From assembly GCF_011386835.1 (NCBI RefSeq), contig NC_088804.1:35761549-35825548 (forward strand): a stretch of DNA of 64,000 nucleotides, given 5' to 3'. Position 1 is the stretch's first letter. Each line of letters opens with the position of its first letter. The notes beneath the pieces are model-generated. The model did not search any database. It was not told where the DNA came from and was given only the letters and a program-made list of their open reading frames with translations. Positions 13,014 through 23,642 of the stretch are shown piece after piece. The DNA is from Chrysemys picta bellii (Eukaryota > Chordata > Testudines > Emydidae). Both the position numbers and the translations under genes were made by a program.

Positions 13014-13215
13014 CAGTGGTGGGCAACCTGTGGCACGTGGCCCGTCAGGGTACTCCACTGGTGGGCCACCAGACAGTTTGTTTACAAACTGTCCACAGGC
13101 ATGGCCACCCACAGCTTCCAGTGGTCACAGTTCGCCGTTGCCGGCCAATGGGAGCTGCGGGAAGCGACAGCCAACATGTCCCTGCAGCCCTCGGGCCGCA
13201 GGTTGCCCATCACTG
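13014..13215. mobile_element. hAT MITE nested in the CR1 LINE
   Basis: The ends are cagtggtgggcaacctg and the complementary caggttgcccatcactg. They enclose a GC-rich non-coding core that carries an overlapping open frame but no domain. Flanking 8-mers gcaaagga (13006-13013) and gcctagga (13216-13223) agree at 6 of 8 positions. Removing the insert rejoins the CR1 reading frame region, so the CR1 was in place first. Confidence 0.88.
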
Positions 13216-13371
13216 GCCTAGGAGGAGTTCTGCGGAAAGGGATCTGGTGGCCATAGTGGATGACGAGCTAAATATGAGTCAACAGTGTAACACTGTTGCA
13301 AAAAAGCCAAACATCATTCTGGGATGAATAAGCAGGAGTGTTGTAAGAAAGACAGAAGAAATAATTCTTCT

Positions 13372-13402
13372 GCTCTGCTCTGCTCTGCTCTGCTCTGCTC
13401 TG
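13372..13402. repeat. (TCTGC)n microsatellite in CR1
   Basis: Six or so TCTGC pentamers run directly into gctgatttagcctcaactgg, a conserved CR1 segment. The tract therefore expanded from CR1 sequence after insertion. Confidence 0.92.
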
Positions 13403-13922
13403 CGCTGATTTAGCCTCAACTGGAGTATTGTGTCCAGTTCTGGGCACCGCATTTCAGAAAAGATGTGAACAAGTTGGAGAAAGAGAAGAGCAACAAAAAT
13501 GACTAAAGGTCTAGAAAACATGACCTATGAGGGAAGATTGAAAAAATTGGGTTTGTTTAGTCTGGAAAAGAGAAGACTGAGAAGGGACATAACAGTTTTC
13601 AGGTACATAAAAGGTTTTTACAAGGAGAAGGGGGGAAAATGTTGTTCTTAACCGCTGAGGATAGGACAAGAAGCAATGGGCTTAAATTGCAGCAATGGAG
13701 GGTTAGATTGGACAATAGGAAAAACTTCCTAACTGTCAGGGTGGTTGAGTAATGGAATAAATTGCCTAGGGAGGCTGTGGAATCTCCATCTTTGGAGATT
13801 TTTAAGAGTACATTAGACAAACACCTGTCAGGGATGGTCTAGATAATACTTAGTCCTGCCATGAGTGCAGGGGACTGGACCAGATGTCTTGAGGTCCCTT
13901 CCAGTCCTATGATTCTATGATC

Positions 13923-15599
13923 ACTAACTGAGATCTGGATCCTCTGCATGGTTTTGGGAACTCTCAAATCCCATTGAAATGAATGGCAGCTGAGGGTGAC
14001 TTGCACCTCACAAGAGGAACTCAGCACCTTGTAAAACCTGGCTCTATTTGGCTTCTTATAAGTTATTGCTAAGAAAGTTTTTAATTTCTGGAGTGTAATA
14101 CATGCTGTTTCCATTATACTCAAATAATGTTTGTACTCTTAAATACACAGTGCAGTGTAAGCTAATAGATAAAATAGGAGACTAATGATCAAGAGACCTG
14201 ATGTTAAGCCGCTGTTTTCAACCTGCGGTACCTACAGACCTCCTAAATCCATATGCAAGCTCCTGATATGATTGGCCCATTCTTAGCTGCAGGCACTCAG
14301 CTCCCCTGAAAATCAGGCCACTTATTTGGGAGCACCCAGTATTGAAAATTTTAGCCTTGACTTTTTCTGTGCCTCGGTTTCTCCATCTGTAAAGTGGGAA
14401 TCATAACACCCACCTTTGTGATATACGTTGAGATCTTGGCATGAATGGTACTATTTAAGACACTAGTCTTAGTAACTAGTTTATGAGACGCGACGTTAGA
14501 AAGTCATCCTGTTCTTTCCTCCTTATTCTTGTTGAAGCTCTGAAACATATGGCAAATTAAGTCTGATTTTTATTAAACTTTTCATCTGTATTGAGTTTAG
14601 TGTGAACTGGGAAATGCACTTTCTTTGATTTATGGAAGCTTTATATGAGCATCTTAATTAGAAGATGTTAATGTTCCTGTTATATTCCTGGGAGCATGTA
14701 GTAGCTCCCTCTTGTGGCTAATTAAACAGTAAAAAACCAAAACTTCTTAAAAATGACTTTTTTAAAGTCCTGTCGCTGCCAGTCCCAAATAATAGCAGTC
14801 AGGTGAAACTGATACTTCAGGCTTCCGTGTCATCCATGCTTTCCATCGCTACATCAAGGATGAGCCTCTGAGAGATGTTCTGCTGTTCTGTTACCGCTCA
14901 CCTCCAGGTTAGCTGTGCACAGATAGCACAGATAGCATGTGGGCAGTTTGATCCGTAGTCTTGTTAGTAGGGATTGATTGTTGCAGTGGTGCACTCTAGG
15001 AGGGACTACCATTTGGAAAGGGGTGGGAGGGCAGTTAAAAGACTTTCTGGTTTTGTAGGTTTGAGTGTAAGTTGCATGTGTTGAACTGATGGCAGAATCA
15101 AGCCCCAGAAGAGAGGGTGTAGAGACCAGAAGGCCAGCAGCTCTCCCCTCTCCTAAGAAAATGACAAAAGTGGGATCCAAGGCCCTGCTAGGGAGCAAGG
15201 ACCGTGACACCAAGCGAGCTTTGACTGATTGTTGGTTGGAAGGGGAGATCTGCATGGACCTATCCTGACTCTGTGTTTTGCTGTGGCATATTCAGAATTG
15301 GATGAGGATGGGGAATCCATTTATGTTTTGAGAAGAAGACAAAGAAGGTGGAACACATTTATAACACAGAAATTATGCCCTCTCCACCCCCAGAGAAACT
15401 TTATTTCTGACATGCTTTTTCTTGCAGAGTATTGTCTTGTGGCAAATTTTCTCTCAATTAAAATAATTAAAAAAAAATGGAATAATGATTGTATGGGTTA
15501 GCCAAAAATCATACTGCCCAATAATCTGCAAACTGGCATTGCTGAACCCACAGTAACAGGCCAAGAAACATGGATTTCCTCAGGGACATTGTGCATTTA
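13923..15599. other. Intron with one diverged MIR-like stretch
   Basis: The part at 14357-14450 resembles the MIR tail in + orientation (tgtgcctcggtttctccatc followed by tgtaaagtggga). The segment near 13955-14035 resembles the short CCATTGAA-type palindrome found several times further on. Otherwise this is plain intron. Confidence 0.5.
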
Positions 15600-15695
15600 T
15601 TAACTCTAAATGGGAGTGGATCCAGAATTCCTAATACCAGTACTTTTCCTTTGCTTTTTCCTAAGCTGTGATTCAGACCAGCACATAAATATTTG
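15600..15695. repeat. Direct repeat copy 1, upstream of the exon
   Basis: About 95 bp, from taactctaaatgggag to the shared string cagaccagcacataaatatt. It is matched by 17066-17165 in the same orientation with a handful of substitutions and small indels. The family is not recognised. The two copies bracket the cadherin exon, 1.47 kb apart. Confidence 0.85.
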
Positions 15696-16692
15696 ACTTA
15701 ATGTTTCTGTGGAAACATTAACGAAATGGTAGAAACAAAAATAACATGAAAACAGCAATAGGAAAGAATGATTTGGCAAGATTGTCAGCATAAGAGGGCA
15801 AGATTAGTTTATAATCCTTTTAGGTTCTGGTGTGTAAATACAAGTTTACAAAGCATCTAGGTTGTAAGAAACTTCACGTAGCTCTAGGAGTTTATACATG
15901 CTGCTTCCACTAATGTGGAACACACCTGAAAAAGGATGTTTAGGCTTTCTCTGAAATGGAGAAAAGAGGGAGTGTTATCAAGAATAGACACATGAAAAGA
16001 ACAGGAGTTCCATCTGTATGGCTAAGCGATGTCCCGGGCAGGGCACTCAAATATTTAATTAGGAGGGTTTTCCTTGCTTTAAAACTGGGGGAGGGATGTG
16101 CATGAAACAGGGATGTGCATGTCAGTCTCACTTTAAATTGTTTAGAAATGAATTAGGAATCATTGTGTGGTAGGCAGTTGTTACAGAGATATTTTTTAAA
16201 CTATTTAGAGTGGAATCAAGTCTCCAAATTTTGTCCCATTTAAATGGAATGTCTGTTGTTGTTTTTTTTCATTTTAAATGAAAACTCAAATCAAATCACA
16301 ACCACCCCTACCTGGTGGGCAAGTACTGTAGTGGATAGGATAGGTAGGATAACAGTAGCTTGGATAATTGGAGTTCCTCTTGCAGGGGGCAGGAGGAATA
16401 GACTAGTAACTAACCGACTTTTGATCTAATCCTATTGACATCATTTTTTTCAGGATTAGATACTAAAATTTAACTCTGTGTTCTGGATGATTTAAAGTGT
16501 GTGTGTGTGGGGGGGGGGGGATTATTTATTTTTTTAAAAGCTTCATTTTTAATGTCAAGAAATTCATTATATAGTTTCTCATTAGGGTATTTTAACTCAT
16601 TAAAATAGTTTCTGTTGAATTACTATGTTTTATAAGAGTTTTTTGATCAGTTCAGTCGAGCTGGGTCCTAACTTGTTACTTTCACCTAACAG
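15696..16692. other. Proximal upstream intron and 3' splice region
   Basis: AT-rich intron leading to the exon. A run of TG and then G lies at 16499-16520. The splice signals close to the exon are a branch-point match tcctaac (16666-16672), about 20 nt before the acceptor, a modest pyrimidine tract, and acctaacag ending at 16692. No further exon is seen. Confidence 0.7.
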
Positions 16693-16845
16693 GTTATCGA
16701 CAGCGACGGAACAGAGGGATCAAAGTTTCGACTTTCTGGAAAGGGAGTGGATCAAGAGCCAAAAGGAGCGTTCAAAATCAATGAGAACACTGGGGAAATC
16801 TCGGTGACACGGTCCCTTGATAGAGAAGCAATTCCCACTTATCAA
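16693..16845 (+). CDS. CDH13: T-cadherin (CDH13) internal coding exon, EC1 part
   Basis: This internal exon of 153 bp (51 codons, phase 0 at both ends) encodes part of the first extracellular cadherin repeat. It starts VIDSDGTEG, continues [16 protein letters not shown], and then [17 protein letters not shown], finishing at PTYQ. From memory of the family, the [10 protein letters not shown] and INENTG stretches are distinctive of T-cadherin, as opposed to E-, N- or other classical cadherins, and the LDRE motif contributes to calcium binding at the EC1-EC2 junction. The exon corresponds to the 156-bp exon of CDH1. It is flanked by an AG acceptor and a gtgagt-type donor. T-cadherin is a GPI-anchored cadherin without transmembrane or cytoplasmic parts. 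It acts at the cell surface in homophilic recognition and as a receptor for high-molecular-weight adiponectin and LDL. No other exon of the gene is in the window, so start, stop and promoter lie outside. The residue differences from mammals look like normal species divergence. Confidence 0.96.
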
Positions 16846-17065
16846 GTGAGTAGTCTTAGCATTATGGCCTGAACCTTGTCTTCACAAAGTATCTTTTTTT
16901 CTGTGGCTCAGGTTTGCTGCTTTTTGAGAGTACAACAGGTTTGATGTTTTGATTAATATTGCATGTTACTATATTTATAAAATTTTCAGAACATAAACAC
17001 TTGCACATGCAATTTCTGGACACACTCACTCTCATAACCACCCACACACGGAAACCAACCATATT
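16846..17065. other. 5' splice donor and proximal downstream intron
   Basis: The donor reads caa|gtgagt at 16843-16851, a close match to the U1 consensus. The following 200 bp are plain AT-rich intron. Confidence 0.8.
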
Positions 17066-17165
17066 TATTACCTCTAAATGAGAGGGGATCCAGATTCCTA
17101 ATGCTTGCTTTTTCTTTCCTGTTTCTGAGCTGTGAGTCAGACCAGCACATAAATATTTGTGTTTT
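17066..17165. repeat. Direct repeat copy 2, downstream of the exon
   Basis: This pairs with 15600-15695 in direct orientation. It shares ctctaaatg, ggatccaga, ttcctaat, agctgtga and the long cagaccagcacataaatatt. It is an unrecognised dispersed or tandemly duplicated segment. Confidence 0.85.
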
Positions 17166-17865
17166 GTATACGTAAAGTCTATCTTTTGTGTCTCCTAGAG
17201 ACAATTTGGGAAAACTGTGTATTTGTGAACGCAAAGTTCTGCTTGGACAAAAAGAGGTCTCCTTTGAGAACATTGCTGTGGAAGTATCAAATCCTCCCTT
17301 GTTTTGCAACCTTCTGTCCAATTAAACTTTCTTCACGCTACATAGATTAATTTCAGTTCTATGCTTCTCTTCTTATTTTCTCAAGCTGCCCATGGAACAA
17401 TATATTATCTAGCTCTACTTTCTAATCTTGGAGTTCTGTCCAATGAGCTATCAAAAATGTTGTTAACATGAGCATATATCTGTGTGTTTGGCAGATAGAA
17501 TTCTTCAGAATATTTTATATATATTATGTGCACCACCTTGTGCACCACTTCCAGAGAGTTTTCCCTAGCTGTACACATATGGACAGTCACACATGCAACC
17601 TGGCTTCCCTTGCACTCTGAGCTGATACTATAACTGGTGGAGCCATCCTACATTTCCTTCTTGCTGTCAGAGGTCAGAGCATGTACTGTGCTTTATAGTC
17701 CTCATGTCTCTGTGAACATCTAATTAATATAAGTTAATTAGATATCTAGTTGTTAGTTAGTGGTACTTGGTTTGGTCTCTCTGAGAACCTTTTCTTTGTT
17801 GTAATTGTATTTTATTATTGTTCGGATAGGCGGCATGTCTGAGCTTCCCCTGGTACCATAGGAGC
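17166..17865. other. Intron, no recognised feature
   Basis: AT-rich intron between the direct repeat and the DIRS relic. Nothing further was recognised. Confidence 0.5.
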
Positions 17866-19064
17866 CTATAGCAAGGTCCCCTGGCTTCAAGCTGTGCTTG
17901 GGGTGTTGCAAGCCGATGCCCATTAGTACTCCTCACTCTCTCTGTTTGAGGGTCACGTCAGAGACAGGTATCTGATCAGCTGTGCCTTCAAAACAAAAAT
18001 GAAGAAGCAGAGAGAAGAGTGCCTTAGATCAGGAGTGGTGGGAGTTCTGCCTCACTCCTCTCCACCCCTTCTCCCCAAGGCTCCACCTCCTGCTTACTCC
18101 TCTCCGCCCCCTCCCCTCCGTTGCTCACCCTTATGGGTGGTAAAAAGTGGGAGGGTCCATGGCCCCTTTGCCCCCCCTATTCTGGTGCCCCTGCCTCTGG
18201 GAAGTGGCTTTTTCCCCAGCATTGGAGCTTGCTCAGTTAGTGCAAGGGAGCTCCTTGGCCTATGGTTTCCTATGAGACTTTTGTACATTCAAAAGCTACC
18301 CCCAAACCTCTGCAAGGAACTGGCTCCGGTTCTGGGGGCACATGGTGGCACATACTTATGAGACCCACCTCTCCCACCCCATCTCTATCTCAGATCAGGT
18401 GCATCATCTGGACAAGTTAGTGTGCATCCCAGCCAAGGTCTTGTTGTGCATGGATTGGTGGATGAACCAAGACAATACTTGCAGGGTCACTAACTCTCCC
18501 TTCTATGATCTTTGGGACAACTGCTTCTGCTATTGAGTGGGAGTGTTATTTGGGCCATCTGCAAGCTCAGGGCCTGTGGTCTACTCATGAGGGCAAACTA
18601 CACGTAACTGTTCATGAGTGATGTGCACTATCCAGAGTGTGTCAGCAGTTCCTGCCACACATCCAGGGCAGGAGCATGAAAGTGCTCACCCCACAGCAGT
18701 GTTTTATGTGAACGAGCAGTGGGGATGCCTGCTCAGATGGGCTGTGTCCCGAGGCAGCCAGGCAGTGGAATTTCTGCATACTGAATAAGTAAACTCTCAA
18801 AGCATCACACCTGCTGGGAGTTCAGAATGGCCTGGCAGACTGCTGAAGCAGATATTCAGTGTGGATCATGACTGTCTCCCATACAGCTGTTCTAAGATCA
18901 TAGCTTTGAGTAGGGGGAATTTCTCCAGTGAATTTGTTCACAATTCAGTAGAACAGGAAATGCCCCTGGTTACTGAAAGGACTGTTTTCTCTAGTCCTTT
19001 GACAAACATGTTCATAAAAGGTCTTAGGTAGTCTATTCCTATCTATCAGGGATCCAACTCCTCT

Positions 19065-19352
19065 TTGGGACCTGAATTTAGATCTGTCAGTTCGTATGGG
19101 ACTTCCATTCAAGCCCTTAGCCTCTTGCTGTATGTAACCTTTTTAGTAGCCATCCCTCCTGTGAGGAGAGTGGGGGAGTTGCATGCCCTAGTAACTGATC
19201 CTTCAAATACAATATCCTACAGGGACAAGGTGCAGTTTAGTCCACACCCTATTTTTCTTTCCAGAGTAGTATCTGATTTTCACCTCAATCAGGCAATATT
19301 CTTACAGGTCCTTCCGCCCCCTCGCGCAAAAGCAACGTGCTCCACAGTATAG
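19065..19352 (+). pseudogene. DIRS tyrosine-recombinase fragment
   Basis: The longest open stretch of the DIRS relic, about 95 codons. It covers the core-binding side of the recombinase and the first catalytic arginine in RRVGELHAL, then a strand-rich part ending FHLNQAIFLQVLPPP. The C-terminal HxxR/Y part continues in another frame to about 19720, with the R of the HxxR box read as W. The Met at its start is fortuitous. Confidence 0.8.
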
Positions 19353-19828
19353 AACAAAACCTTCTTGGTTTTCTTGACAGCTCTTTGTGTCCTATGCAGA
19401 ATGAAGGGGAGGTCATCCTGTTACTGCACAACTGCTCTCTCAATGGATTGACATCTACATTGCTATGTGCTGTACTGCTAAGGGTATTACACCACCTGAA
19501 CAGTTGGCAGCTCACTCAGCTTGGGTGCATTCAACCTCTACTGCTTTTGTAGGAAACATCCCTATTGTTGACATTGGTATGTGCGCTAGGTACTATGCAA
19601 TTACTGAAACACCAAGGGAAGATGTGAATGTGTGAAAAGCAGTCCCCTCTTCTGATGAGACTCCTAGCCTCACCTCCACTGATAACAGCTTGGGAGTCAC
19701 TTACAATATAATGGACATATGCAATCACTTGAAGAAGAAAAAACAGTTACTCACCTTCTGGTAACTAACTAATCCTTGAGATTTGTTACATATGTTCACC
19801 TTCCCCAATTACGTTCCAGTACGAATGT

Positions 19829-19913
19829 TGGGATTGTTCCTGCTTTGAGCAGGGGCTTGGACTAGATGACCTCCTGAGGTCTCTTCCAACCCTACTCTTC
19901 TATGATTCTATGA
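19829..19913 (+). mobile_element. CR1 3' tail nested in the DIRS end
   Basis: The segment includes ggattgttcctgctttgagc, ctagatgacctcctgaggtc, and the terminus ctatgattctatga, which is the 3' end of a CR1 LINE. It lies between two sequence blocks (19735-19800 and 20003-20042) that look like the inverted terminal parts of the surrounding element, so it inserted later. Only about 85 bp of CR1 is present, an extreme 5' truncation typical of CR1. Confidence 0.88.
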
Positions 19914-20042
19914 AGGACTGAAGGGTGAGCAGCCAGACTCCTCCCTTTATATGCTCTGCTCAGAGCACGAGGGAAGCCAGGGCACATGTGTGGCCTCCTC
20001 TTCACATCTTGAAGAACAACAGTTAAAAAAAGTGTAAGTAAT

Positions 20043-20699
20043 CATTTTGACAGAAAAGACTCAGAAGGAATTCAGAATCACCACTTGGTCCATAATTTCC
20101 CTATGGAAATTCAAACACATGACTTTTAAAAAAAATCTGAATAACAGCTTTACAGCAATTCTTTGTCATACGTGGTTGGGTCATACTGGATTTGTCATTT
20201 CACATGCTCTTTCTACCACTTTGACTGTGCACTTGGTTATATTTGGTTACTTTAATATAATACTATAACCAGTATTTGGTTACGTTAATATAGATTAACA
20301 GTTGGAATCAAAACCTGAAGAGGCAACCAGATTTGCACATTGCCACTTCTGGTTGCAGGCCTGAGCAATTGCCTTCTGTGCCTCATCCAGAGTGAAAATC
20401 TCATTTTCCAAAAGCATGATGTACCCATTCTGTGCTGACAGTTCTGGTCATTACCATCAAGCTGTTACACTATGTTTCCCAGCATGTGGTGATCAATACC
20501 TGTTGTTTCGAAGCTTTCCCTGTTTCTTGGCATTTGGAAGGGGTTTCCCAATCATATGAATATCCATATTTGCTAAATAGCACTGCTTCAAATGCACCAG
20601 GTTTTGGTTTCTGCCAGGTAAATGCCACTCTATGGACTCCTGGTTCACAGGTGGGGTACTTTTCAGATTTATGTTACCAAGTCATAAAGGATTTATGGT
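20043..20699. other. Intron, no recognised feature
   Basis: Plain AT-rich intron with no recognised coding or mobile sequence. Confidence 0.5.
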
Positions 20700-20780
20700 A
20701 AACATTTTTTTTCTTAAAAAAACAAACAAAAAAACAAAAACAAACAAACAAAAAAACAACAACCCCCCCAAACCCCTTCA
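20700..20780. repeat. A-rich (CAAA)n low-complexity tract
   Basis: A run of A with regularly spaced C, followed by short C-runs. It generates a lysine/asparagine-rich open frame that is not a gene. Confidence 0.9.
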
Positions 20781-22009
20781 ATTTCACCTTGTGACTCTGT
20801 TTCTCATCTTTTTTGCAGCTGTTTCTTCCTTTGCTGGGTTACCTTTTCCCCCCCTCAATTCATTCAAAATAAATCCTGAATATTTTCAGCTGGAATGTCA
20901 TAGCAATCTTTCCAGCCTAACGTATTTAAATATCAAACCTCAAATGTTGTCCCTATCTAATCTAGAGGGGCATGTGTTAAATTATGGACAAACTTTATTT
21001 CCCTAGAAGAGCAATGCAAATCACATAAAAATAGTGCAGTGTAGTAGATTATCCAGAGCAATGCAAATGTTTATTTTAATGGACTGTAGCTCTTTCTATC
21101 TGACCTGTTATAAAACTCATGTGCTCAGCATGCTCACTGAAATCCTGTTGTGCAAACTGTAGTTGAAAAGTTCTGTAGGAGAGCTCTTAACTTGATTAGT
21201 CAGTCTGGAAAAACAATGAGTTAGTTTCAATGTAGATGAATCACTATGTCAGGAAGGCGGTCGTTTTTTTGTTTTTTGTTTTCCCGGTGACTTTCTTGAT
21301 ACGCTCAAAGATGAATGGCTTGAAAGCTTCTTAGGTTTGTGGCAAGGTTTTTTTCTGTATTATTTCAAAAAGTACAGTGCACATGGAAAATAAGAAAAGA
21401 AATTTCCATGAAAAAAGTATAAATATTTTTCAGGTCATCATACAGTATAGCAGATAAAAATGGTGCAGCAAAGATAAAGCTGTGTCATACATACATAAGG
21501 AAGGAGAATTAAAGGGGACATTCATGGTCTTTAAAAAAAGGATCATGCCCTTTTTCCCTTCTTTATGATGTATAAAGAAGGTTTTATTTTTTGCTTCTTT
21601 TTTAACACTTGAAATTTAGGTTTTCCTTACTTTGGGGTTTCTAGAAGATTCTACGGACTACTGAAAAAAGCTGTATGATATTAATGCAAGAGAAATCTGA
21701 TTCACAAAAACAGAGTAATGAATTCTACTCAGTTTTAAACACTTCGTTCTTCATTTGTTTTTGTTAACCCCTATTTACCTCAAATGGACGAGACACACTT
21801 GCGAAATAATGTCTTTCTTAAAGATTCAACATTCCACTGATCCTTTAAACAAGCATTGAAAAAACACTGTTCTTATATCTAAGACTTCCAGTGAGTCCTC
21901 TGACAAAGACGAGGAGAGGTTAGGAATTGCTATGCCTAATATTTCTAACCATCAGTATGTTTTTCACCCTCCTTTATGCACTGTAAAGAAGAAAGGAAGA
22001 CACACTGGC
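20781..22009. other. Intron, no recognised gene
   Basis: AT-rich sequence. No exon or bounded transposon was identified. Confidence 0.5.
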
Positions 22010-22195
22010 CAAGATTTTCAAAAGGGACTAGTGACTGTTGGAGGCCTTATTCTTTTGGTGTTCAGCTAGAGAGTCTTGCTGTTCAGAGGTGTGTGTTAAG
22101 CAGTATCTGAAAATCTGGCCCTTTTAAAGGAATCTTAAATTTGGCACCCAAAAATTCAGCCAAAAATCACTAGCCACTTTTGAAAAATTGAGCTA
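22010..22195. repeat. Imperfect foldback repeat, ccagattttcaaaa family
   Basis: The left part has ggccaagattttcaaaaggg, and the right part has ctgaaaatctggcccttt followed by cacttttgaaaaattgag. These pair in inverted orientation. Similar motifs (ggccagatctttaaaggc) recur near 26945. It looks like an old non-autonomous DNA element. No target duplication was identified. Confidence 0.5.
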
Positions 22196-23640
22196 CATTT
22201 TTTTTTCAGATTACCTGTTATATGTGCAACCTAAAATATGGCATTTGTTGACTTTTGGATGGTTAACCAATGCAATCTTCATGTTCCCATTAACATTTTC
22301 ATGTGGTCTTCAAATACATATTTGACATGGGAGGACCACGCAAATAGCTACTGCTGCTATATCCCAACCAGAATCGTTGGGAGGGGGCCCTGTCAAGCCG
22401 ATTCTCTTAAAACTATGTGTGGTGACTAGGAGGAGGTGGTGTCTTTACCTGGAAAATCTCAGATAAATCAACTCTAGGTGGACTTTGAATCTGATTGTGC
22501 ACTTGACTCTCCTTGCTGACTGGAGTGGCTTTACTGAAATCCTTCACAACAACTTCTTTAGCATGTTTGACAGTGGGAGTAATGCCTGGGAGAAGCAGCC
22601 AACTCAGAATTAGCTTGGCCGGAGATATTTAGAAAAGTTGCATGTAGCTGGACATAAAATGGCAAAAAATGTTCATGTAAATACACTAGGAAAGTGTTTT
22701 CTAGGTCTCCTCCAATGAGAAATGAGAATACAGAATTCTAAAGACTTCTGCTCAGAAACCAGGAAAATAATACAACTTATGATAAAATAATGTACAGCCT
22801 GAAAAATAAAAAGGAAAATGAACACCCCCCCCCACCAACCTTTAAGAAATCAGTTTAAATACTAGTCTGATTTTAATGTAATAGAATGATAAAACATGTA
22901 CATGGGGCTTCTGATTTTTTATTTTAACTGATAAACACCCTATAAAATACCCTGGTAAAAAAGAAATGAAATTGGTGTTTATCCAAAAAACACCGGAAAT
23001 GGTTACTTGTATCTAAGGACTTGTCTATACAGAGCAGTAATGCAGACTACGTGGGTGTGATTTCTAAAGCGCACTAATGTGTTGCACATTGATTGGTCTT
23101 TGTAGACCCAGCTGGTGTGTTTGAAACAGCTGTATTTTAAAGCGCACTAGGGAACATTACAATGAGATGACTCATTACAGTATATACTATTGCAATACAT
23201 TACATTTTACTGTATATAAAAAGAAAAGCCATGAACCAACACACACAAATCTGAAAAATTGCTCAAATAGAACCTTGACAAATGAAATTAATAAACCCCG
23301 ACCCCCTGAAGTCCTAGCTGTACAGTATTTTGTTTTCCATCTTATTTTTATTGTTTCTCATTTACAAACATAATCGTACAATGGTATTAGCAGAACAGAA
23401 TGAACACAGTAATTATTCAAATATATATTTCAAATACTTGTATTCTGTTTTGACTCCTGTTAAAGTATCCAAATGTAAACATGCTATACACCTAAACTAA
23501 AAGTTTCTACCTGAGAACCCATTCAATGGAAAAAAATAAACTACAATAAAACCAAAACAGGAGTGGGGATGGCACAGTATTATTAAAGACGTTTAAAGTG
23601 TCAGATCTCCAACATGAGAGTGGGAATTATTAAGCAAATC
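22196..23640. other. Intron, no recognised gene
   Basis: AT-rich intron. The portion at 23020-23160 starts ggacttgtctatac, similar to the ends of the Harbinger-like MITEs at 29.0 and 62.9 kb, and may be a one-ended relic. A C-run lies at 22825-22833. Confidence 0.45.
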
Positions 23641-23642
23641 AA

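Larger units (their letters stand above)
11985..13922 (+). mobile_element. CR1 LINE, 5'-truncated and decayed
   Basis: The translation follows the C-terminal half of the CR1 ORF2 protein. Recognisable segments are KLDVFKSPGPD, HKDNPGNYRPLILTSVPGKI, YLDFSKSFDTVSHDIL (motif A), a GVPQ box, and FVDDTKLGG (catalytic box, V where A is usual), then ILG and the thumb-side region. The 3' UTR ends with tcctatgattctatga, the CR1 3' terminal octamer-like repeat. The endonuclease half is missing, as in most 5'-truncated CR1 insertions. In-frame stops, for example after SPGPD, and frameshifts make it non-coding. It is interrupted by a hAT MITE at 13014-13215 and carries a TCTGC expansion at 13372-13402. 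Confidence 0.95.
17866..20042 (+). mobile_element. DIRS-type tyrosine-recombinase retrotransposon, gutted
   Basis: Three collinear protein remnants on the + strand identify it. At about 17887-18010 there is a Gag-like zinc-knuckle stretch (GFKLC, then CCKPMPIS, then LCL). At 18400-18780 there is the RNase H part of a DIRS polyprotein (LDKLVCIPAKVLL, DWWMNQDN, PF, AHLQAQGLWS, FYVNEQWG). At 19060-19720 there is a tyrosine recombinase with FLVAIPPVRRVGELHAL (first catalytic Arg region), FHLNQAI, AKGITPPEQLAAHSAW and IPIVDI. The reverse-transcriptase core between Gag and RNase H is absent, replaced by a ~300-bp GC- and pyrimidine-rich segment. The recombinase HxxR box has Trp in place of Arg, and there are several stops. 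DIRS elements use a tyrosine recombinase instead of a DDE integrase. The copy is dead. Confidence 0.85.

Noticed and set aside
12283..13327. 171- and 179-codon open frames as candidate host genes
   Set aside because: They are CR1 reverse-transcriptase remnants plus a hAT insertion.
18094..18288. Proline/glycine-rich open frames on both strands
   Set aside because: Low-complexity C/T-rich filler inside the DIRS relic, with no domain or splice context.
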